This document shows positions 6,339-11,051 of a DNA stretch of 11,051 nt, piece after piece (the stretch's first letter is position 1; every line of letters begins with the position of its first letter). This DNA is from Candidatus Aminicenantota bacterium (GTDB taxonomy: Bacteria > Acidobacteriota > Aminicenantia > UBA2199). Made by a program: the position numbers and the translations under genes. The stretch is taken from contig DAOVIP010000021.1 of NCBI GenBank assembly GCA_030671465.1, positions 1 to 11,051 of the forward strand. The letters run 5' to 3'. The notes under the pieces were generated by a model, which made no database searches, was not told where the DNA came from, and was given only the letters and a program-made list of their open reading frames with translations.

Positions 6339-6824
6339 ATGGATTCACAACCAAAAAATGAAATGATCTTTTCCATTCTGAAAGAGCTGGAAATTTTTTC
6401 TGATCTGGATGAAAGCGCATTGATAGCCTTAAGCCACTTGTTTGAAGAGAAGGAATATCTTCAGAATAGCATCATTTTTGAAGAGGGGAGTATCGGGACA
6501 TCGATGATGATCATTGCTCAGGGCAAGGTCAGGGTATCCCAGAAGGCCAACCAGGAAACGGAAGAAGCATTGAAAATTTTGCATACCGGCGAGGTATTCG
6601 GTGAAATGGCCTTACTGGAAGATTTGCCCAGATCTGCAGCCATAATCGCTCATACCAATGTGATTATCATTTCCGTCGATCGGTTCAACTTCTTAAAATT
6701 CCTGGAACAGGATTGCAGAAATGGATTGAAAATCATGATCAAATTGGCCAAAACGTTGTCCTCACGCTTACGAGAAGCCGATGTTAAACTCAAGACCTTT
6801 GTAAACCTTACCCAGTGGATATGA
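6339..6824 (+). CDS. Stand-alone cyclic-nucleotide-binding domain protein
   Basis: The 161-residue protein is a single CRP-type cNMP-binding domain. It opens with the helix ELEIFSDLDESAL, then the beta-roll start IIFEEGSIGTSMMIIAQGKVRV. The phosphate-binding cassette GEVFGEMALLEDLPRSAAI (84-102) carries Glu89, Arg98 and Ser99. These match Glu72, Arg82 and Ser83 of E. coli CRP, so nucleotide binding looks possible. After the C-helix (about 125-150) the protein ends, with no room for the winged helix of CRP/FNR regulators. It is therefore not a classical transcription factor and probably acts by protein contact. It is divergent from the pseudopilin/EIIA pair, sharing an 83-nt control region. 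ATG 6339 is 6 nt after a TATAAT and has no ribosome site. Confidence 0.9.
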   Translation: MDSQPKNEMIFSILKELEIFSDLDESALIALSHLFEEKEYLQNSIIFEEGSIGTSMMIIAQGKVRVSQKANQETEEALKILHTGEVFGEMALLEDLPRSAAIIAHTNVIIISVDRFNFLKFLEQDCRNGLKIMIKLAKTLSSRLREADVKLKTFVNLTQWI

Positions 6825-6863
6825 TTGATTCAAAAAATATTTAATTTTTATTCAAATATACTG

Positions 6864-6892
6864 AAGACATTTCCATAAAATAATAGTATTAT
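6864..6892 (+). promoter_or_regulatory. Candidate promoter for M14 peptidase-radical SAM genes
   Basis: AAGACA (6864-6869, 4 of 6), a 17-nt spacer and TATTAT (6887-6892, 5 of 6) precede the M14 gene. The transcript would start near 6899 with a leader of about 73 nt. An 8-base perfect palindrome, GTGATCAC (6898-6905), covers that start and could be an operator. A second option nearer the gene is TATAAC (6951-6956) with ATCACA (6928-6933), but it would start transcription inside the ribosome site. Confidence 0.4.
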
Positions 6893-6939
6893 ATGGAGTG
6901 ATCACCCAGAGTATTTTAGACCTTCAAATCACAATATTC

Positions 6940-6952
6940 AAATTTAACTATA
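6940..6952 (+). repeat. 13-base direct repeat, copy 2
   Basis: This is an exact copy of AAATTTAACTATA at 6301-6313, here 6-18 bases before the strong GGAGGAG ribosome site (6960-6966) of the M14 gene. It lies in the leader if the 6864-6892 promoter is used. Confidence 0.4.
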
Positions 6953-6971
6953 TAACCGTGGAGGAGTCTCA

Positions 6972-9515
6972 ATGAAAAAAATCAAATTTTTTATCTTTTT
7001 TACCATTTCAGTTGCTTCCCTGATTTGGGGAATACAATCACCGGATGATTTTTTGGGATTCAAGTTGGGCAGTGATAAGAATCTTGCCCGTTATAATCAA
7101 ATAAAACAATATTTTGAAAAAATTGCTCAGGAATCTCCCCGGGTGATCCACCTTAATATCGGGAAAACCACTCGGAACAATGACATGATCATGGCCGTGA
7201 TTTCAGATCCGGAAAATTTAAAAAAACTTGATTTGTATAAAGGTATTTGCCGGAAATTGTCGCTTGCCAAAGTCGATTCAACTGAAGCGGAGCAATTATC
7301 CCGTAACGGTAAAGCCGTGGTGTTTATTACCTGTAATCTTCATTCGACCGAAATCGGGTCATCTCAAATGGCCATGCAAATTCTTTATAAAATGGCTACC
7401 GAAAATTCAGATGAAATCCGTCGGATCTTGAAAAATGTGATCTTTGTCTTGGTCCCCTCGGTTAATCCCGACGGGCAGATGATGGTGGTTGACTGGTATA
7501 ACCAGTATAAGGGGACCCCTTTTGAGGGCGGCAGCCTTCCCTACCTGTACCACTGGTATGCCGGACATGATAACAACCGAGACTGGTTTAAAATCAATCT
7601 GAAAGAAACATGGAACATTACCAATCAATTGTACTTTCACTGGTTTCCCCAGCTATTGGTAGATGAACATCAGATGGGTAGCTCTGGGGATCGGTTTTTT
7701 ATCCCTCCTTTTCAAGATCCTCCAACGCCCAATGTACATCCACTGGTGTGGCAAACCATTAACTTGGTGGGATCAGGTATTGCTTTTGATCTGGGCAGAT
7801 TGAATTATCGGGGGGTGGCCTCCAGGGGATTTTTTACCGGCTGGTGGATTGGTGCATTGGATGATTCGGCCTGGTTTCACAATATCCCGGGTATTTTGTT
7901 TGAGGCAGCCTCGGTTCGGGTGGCCTCCCCGGTTTATATCGAACCCGAAGAAGTCAGAAGCGCTGAAAGTCGGATGAATGAAGAACGGATTTTCAGCCCT
8001 GATCCCTGGGAGGGAGGGTGGTGGAGGCTTCAGGACATTGTCAACTATGATCTGAATGCCACCCTGTCGGTCCTCAGATCTGCCGCCATTTATCGACAAG
8101 AATTATTGTGGAATTCTTACAAGATGGCAGTGGATAATCTGGAAAAGGGAAAAAACACATCTCCTTTTGCCTATATTCTTCCCGTTCAGCAGACTGATCC
8201 GATCACCGGTGAAAAACTCATTAAAACCTTATTGAAATCGAATATCAGGATATTTAGATTATCAGAGCCATTGCAACTGGATTCCTTTCATTTTAAATCG
8301 GGTTCATTTGTAATCCCGCTGTCCCAGCCCTACCGCAGCTTTATCCATAACCTGCTTTCCATTCAACATTACCCGGATTTGAGAAGGAGCAAATCGGAGT
8401 CACCCATATTGCCTTATGATTCTGCCGGATGGACCCTGTCTCTGGGGATGGGTTTGAAAGTTATGGAAATCAAAAAGCCATTTCAAGCCGAAATGAAACG
8501 GGTAAAACTTGGTGATGTTTATCAACGACCGTTGCCCTCTGAAATATTTGAATACATTCTGCTTGATTCCCGCTTTAATAATTCGTATTTGGCCGCAGCC
8601 TCCTGTTTACAAAACGGGATATCCGTTTGGCGGAATCAAAAATGGAAAAAATGCTCTCGTGGTTCATTTCTGGTAAAAAAATCTCAGGCATTGACCATTT
8701 TAACGAAGTTGAATCAGATCCATCCCATCAGTATCCAGAGTTTTAAACAGGTCCCAATTGATCAATTCAACCGTTTGAAATCCTTTAAAGTGGGCCTTTA
8801 TCAAAATTGGGGACACAATATGACCGAAGGCTGGACCCGGTTTGTTTTTGACGAATTCAAAATCCCCTATGAGACAGTACATCCCGGTGATTTCTTAAAG
8901 AAAAATTTCGTGAATGAATATGATGTTCTGGTATTTGTAGGGGTACATAAGAGAACCATTGAAACCGGTCTACCGCCCAAAAAATGGGAACGGTGGTTCT
9001 CTCCATTGCCACCGAAATATAGCAAGGGAATTGGTAAGAAAGGTGAAGCCATTTTGCATAAATTTCTAAAAGCCGGGAAGACCCTGATTTTCATGGGGGA
9101 TGGATGTAACTATGCGATTGAAAAGTTTAAAATGCCGGTAGTCAATATCAAAGAGCAATCGAAGAAAATCCTTTGTCCCGGCAGTTACCTCAGAGCTCAG
9201 GTAAAAGAATCTGATCTGACCCTGGGATTGGAGGGGGATATTGCTGTTTTTTACGAAGAAGATCCGGTTTTTCGTACTTATTTGCCCAGAAATTATAATG
9301 AAACCAGAAAAACCCCGGTTGTTTTCGGCAAACGAAATCTGTTATTATCTGGGTGGTTGGAAGGAGAGGATCTTCTGCTGAGAAAATCTCTGGTGGTTGA
9401 TTTTATGAGGGGAAATGGCAGAATCATTTTAATCGGACCGGATATCATCCACCGTGCTCAGTCCGAGGGGACCTATAAGCTTATGTTTAATGCCCTGTTC
9501 ACAGGTGCTCAATAA
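6972..9515 (+). CDS. Exported M14 family zinc carboxypeptidase-like protein with extra C-terminal domain
   Basis: M14 peptidases remove C-terminal residues or cut short peptides with one zinc. The 847-residue protein starts with a signal-peptide-like basic and hydrophobic run (residues 2-20), so it is probably exported. The peptidase domain spans about 35-330. NLHSTE gives the HxxE zinc ligands His124 and Glu127; PSVNPDG (162-168) and NNRDW (201-205) mark the core; VDEHQMG supplies zinc ligand His233; and GILFEAAS places likely catalytic Glu311. The middle (about 400-600) is unassigned. From about 605 (VGLYQNWGHN, later YDVLVFVG and LIFMGDG) it resembles the glutamine-amidotransferase-like flavodoxin-type fold seen at the end of similar large M14 proteins; this part is less certain. 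ATG 6972 follows GGAGGAG by 5 nt. The radical SAM gene begins directly after its stop. Confidence 0.9.
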   Translation: MKKIKFFIFFTISVASLIWGIQSPDDFLGFKLGSDKNLARYNQIKQYFEKIAQESPRVIHLNIGKTTRNNDMIMAVISDPENLKKLDLYKGICRKLSLAKVDSTEAEQLSRNGKAVVFITCNLHSTEIGSSQMAMQILYKMATENSDEIRRILKNVIFVLVPSVNPDGQMMVVDWYNQYKGTPFEGGSLPYLYHWYAGHDNNRDWFKINLKETWNITNQLYFHWFPQLLVDEHQMGSSGDRFFIPPFQDPPTPNVHPLVWQTINLVGSGIAFDLGRLNYRGVASRGFFTGWWIGALDDSAWFHNIPGILFEAASVRVASPVYIEPEEVRSAESRMNEERIFSPDPWEGGWWRLQDIVNYDLNATLSVLRSAAIYRQELLWNSYKMAVDNLEKGKNTSPFAYILPVQQTDPITGEKLIKTLLKSNIRIFRLSEPLQLDSFHFKSGSFVIPLSQPYRSFIHNLLSIQHYPDLRRSKSESPILPYDSAGWTLSLGMGLKVMEIKKPFQAEMKRVKLGDVYQRPLPSEIFEYILLDSRFNNSYLAAASCLQNGISVWRNQKWKKCSRGSFLVKKSQALTILTKLNQIHPISIQSFKQVPIDQFNRLKSFKVGLYQNWGHNMTEGWTRFVFDEFKIPYETVHPGDFLKKNFVNEYDVLVFVGVHKRTIETGLPPKKWERWFSPLPPKYSKGIGKKGEAILHKFLKAGKTLIFMGDGCNYAIEKFKMPVVNIKEQSKKILCPGSYLRAQVKESDLTLGLEGDIAVFYEEDPVFRTYLPRNYNETRKTPVVFGKRNLLLSGWLEGEDLLLRKSLVVDFMRGNGRIILIGPDIIHRAQSEGTYKLMFNALFTGAQ

Positions 9516-10427
9516 TTGGATATGGCCCCGCTTTACCAAGGGTTGACTCAACCGGATTGGGAATCCCGAATAGCCTTTTTCAGGGAATCACACAATCCAT
9601 GTCAGTTGTGTCCGCGCAGATGCGGGGCTGATCGGGGAAATGCTAAACCCGGAATATGCCAGGCAGCCCAAAAGGTCAAAATTGCCTCCTTTAGCCTTCA
9701 CTTTGGAGAGGAACCTCCCATTTCCGGATACCAGGGCTCGGGGACTATTTTTTTTTCCGGTTGCACCCTGAAATGCTGCTTTTGTCAAAACTTCCCCATT
9801 TCACAATTTTTTAATGGCGAGTATTATGATATCTGTCAACTGGTCGATATCATGCTTCATCTTCAGAAAAAGGGTGCTCAGAATATAAACCTGGTATCCC
9901 CCACTCCATATCTTTACCATTTTGTTGAAGCCCTGTATGCGGCCTCAAAAAGGGGATTGAATATTCCCATTGTGTATAATACCAGCGGATACGAGAGGAT
10001 TGATATTATTCAATATTTGAAAGATTTGGTCGATATTTATATGCCGGATTTTAAATATTATGATAATAAAATTGCCCTGCAATTCTCTGGAGTTAAAAAC
10101 TATGTGGAAAATGCACGGGATTCAATAAGTGAGATGTTCAGCCAGGTGGGTAAACTGGTCCTGGACAGTGAAGGAAGGGGAACAAGGGGTTTGCTTATCC
10201 GGCATCTCATTTTACCCGGTCAGGTGCAAGATTCAAAGGATGTGTTGAAAACCATAGCGGAAGACGGTTTAAACGATTCCTACCTGAGTCTGATGAGCCA
10301 ATATTTCCCGGCCTACCAGGCCGCTGACACCGTAATCAACCAGCGCATAACCGCAGAAGAGTATCGTGAAGTGAAGCAATATGCACTGGAACTGGGTTTC
10401 GCCAAAGGCTGGTTTCAGGATGTTTAA
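9516..10427 (+). CDS. Radical SAM protein, COG1313 (PflX) family
   Basis: It belongs to the PflA-like radical SAM group whose cellular role is not settled. The N-terminal part has a CxxCxxxC plus Cys motif (Cys29, Cys32, Cys36, Cys48: CQLCPRRCGADR then PGIC), diagnostic of COG1313 and probably holding a second metal site. HFGEEPPISG and GSGTIFFSGC follow, then the SAM-cluster motif CTLKCCFC (CX3CX2C: Cys83, Cys87, Cys90), QN and IS. The barrel continues through NLVSPTPY and MPDFKYYD to RHLILPGQ. The 303 residues are full length for the family. TTG 9516 abuts the M14 stop and has AGGTG (9503-9507) 8 nt upstream; ATG 9522 is an alternative two residues in. Cotranscription with the M14 peptidase is likely, though no functional link is known to me. 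Confidence 0.9.
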   Translation: MDMAPLYQGLTQPDWESRIAFFRESHNPCQLCPRRCGADRGNAKPGICQAAQKVKIASFSLHFGEEPPISGYQGSGTIFFSGCTLKCCFCQNFPISQFFNGEYYDICQLVDIMLHLQKKGAQNINLVSPTPYLYHFVEALYAASKRGLNIPIVYNTSGYERIDIIQYLKDLVDIYMPDFKYYDNKIALQFSGVKNYVENARDSISEMFSQVGKLVLDSEGRGTRGLLIRHLILPGQVQDSKDVLKTIAEDGLNDSYLSLMSQYFPAYQAADTVINQRITAEEYREVKQYALELGFAKGWFQDV

Positions 10428-10498
10428 GAGTTAAGAGCAAAGAGTTTAGAGCTAAAAGGCGGAGTATACAATTTTACTTAACTCTTGCCTCTTAACTC
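10428..10498. repeat. Large imperfect palindrome built of 14-nt units between convergent genes
   Basis: Arms 10428-10449 and 10477-10498 pair at 19 of 22 positions: ten perfect pairs at the base, two mismatches, seven pairs, one mismatch, two pairs, with a 27-base loop. Each arm is itself two tandem copies of a unit near GAGTTAAGAGCAAA with 14-nt period (10428 and 10442 on plus; 10498 and 10484 on minus). It begins right after the radical SAM stop and ends 7 nt from the M28 stop. It could form a hairpin ending both transcripts, but there is no U-tract; a dispersed REP-like intergenic repeat is the other reading. Confidence 0.65.
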
Positions 10499-10505
10499 CA
10501 CACGC

Positions 10506-11051
10506 TTAATATCCCGCCATCTCCGCCACAGCGACAAAAATCAATTGAGCCAGGTCTTCCATGATTTCCGGTGTGATGATATCCGGAGTATCCAGGGTCT
10601 TATGATAAACCGAATAGGGAAGTTCATCACCATCATAGCTTGAAAATGAAATGGTAGGAATACCGGCCCACATGAAGCGAGAGGCATCCAATCGTGGCCT
10701 GGCCAGGTTATGAAACTGTTCGGCAGTAATGACCCGGTGAACAAATTGTTGATTTGCCCTTTTCAAATACTGCCAAATGTGTGGATAATTTTGCGCTGCC
10801 AGAGCCTCTATCTTTCTGCCCCTGCCAACCCCGTCCATATTGATGAAAGCCATGACCTTTTTATGGGGCACCAACGGGTGTTTTAAATAAAATTGAGATC
10901 CGACCACTCCCTGTTCTTCTGCTCCAAACAGAATAAAAATAATGGTCCGTTTCAGGGAAAAGGGCAATCTGGACAAAGCTTCCGCAACACCCAGCACCAC
11001 AGCCACTCCCGATGCATTGTCATTGGCCCCGGGCATGAGCAGATGGTTACA
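10506..11051 (-). CDS. M28 family zinc aminopeptidase, N-terminus cut by window edge
   Basis: M28 enzymes are two-zinc aminopeptidases, often exported. The visible part is the C-terminal 181 residues, open to the window end; the ATG at 11036 is internal, since the conserved block continues upstream as CNHLLMPGANDNASG. Visible active-site parts are the bridging Asp in GANDNASG, the catalytic and metal Glu pair in FGAEEQGVVGS, the metal Asp in FINMDGVGRG, and the last His ligand in YSVYHKTLDTPD. The first ligand (HxD) would lie just beyond the edge. All visible catalytic residues are intact. The protein ends with helix DLAQLIFVAVAEMAGY, typical of the domain end, so no C-terminal extension follows. 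It is convergent with the radical SAM gene. Confidence 0.93.
   Translation of the reverse strand, partial: CNHLLMPGANDNASGVAVVLGVAEALSRLPFSLKRTIIFILFGAEEQGVVGSQFYLKHPLVPHKKVMAFINMDGVGRGRKIEALAAQNYPHIWQYLKRANQQFVHRVITAEQFHNLARPRLDASRFMWAGIPTISFSSYDGDELPYSVYHKTLDTPDIITPEIMEDLAQLIFVAVAEMAGY

Noticed and set aside
6339..6824. A full CRP/FNR transcription regulator
   Set aside because: The protein stops after the C-helix, and the sequence after the stop (6825 on) shows no frameshifted helix-turn-helix.
6825..6860. Terminator after the cNMP-binding gene
   Set aside because: There are A- and T-rich runs that could pair weakly, but no GC stem, so I cannot support a terminator.
7407..8099. Minus-strand open frames inside the M14 gene
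   Set aside because: They are antisense to the conserved peptidase domain, rich in Pro and Gly, and without start signals.

Overview
The window comes from an AT-leaning bacterial chromosome. Genes are closely packed, there are no RNA genes, CRISPR arrays or insertion sequences, and no gene-free stretch exceeds about 150 bases. Housekeeping genes (gyrA, a RidA-like protein) sit beside secreted or membrane proteins (rhomboid protease, exported M14 peptidase, M28 peptidase). This suggests a protein- or peptide-using heterotroph of an uncultured lineage. The large M14 protein and the GyrA C-terminal domain look to me like Acidobacteriota/Aminicenantes or FCB-group types; that placement is inference and needs a gyrA tree.

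Layout, left to right. (1) 2-1846: 3' two thirds of gyrA, followed closely by a small cysteine-rich four-helix membrane protein (1889-2446) and a rhomboid protease (2523-3245). (2) 3300-5396: a good sigma70-type promoter followed by three same-strand genes: a RidA-family deaminase, a GAF-like protein with an unrecognised C-terminal half, and a short DppD/NikD-like ABC ATPase with no permease beside it. (3) 5423-6255, minus strand: a PTS EIIA (PtsN/fructose type) translationally coupled by an ATGA overlap to a membrane-anchored protein resembling a type II secretion pseudopilin head. (4) 6256-6338: a very AT-rich divergent promoter region. Both flanking genes lack a Shine-Dalgarno site and have a -10-like hexamer exactly 6 nt before the start codon, so both may be leaderless. 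(5) 6339-6824: a stand-alone cyclic-nucleotide-binding domain without a DNA-binding domain. (6) 6972-10427: an exported M14 zinc carboxypeptidase-like protein of 847 aa, then a COG1313 (PflX-type) radical SAM protein with no gap. (7) 10428-10498: an unusual palindromic repeat between convergent genes. (8) 10506-11051, minus strand: C-terminal part of an M28 aminopeptidase cut by the window end.

The clearest working unit is in the middle: EIIA, pseudopilin-like protein and cNMP-binding protein share one control region. All three resemble parts of signalling or secretion systems but lack the usual partners nearby. No complete, demonstrably new system is visible. The items most worth a second look are this divergent locus, the GAF/ABC pair and the four-unit palindrome after the radical SAM gene.
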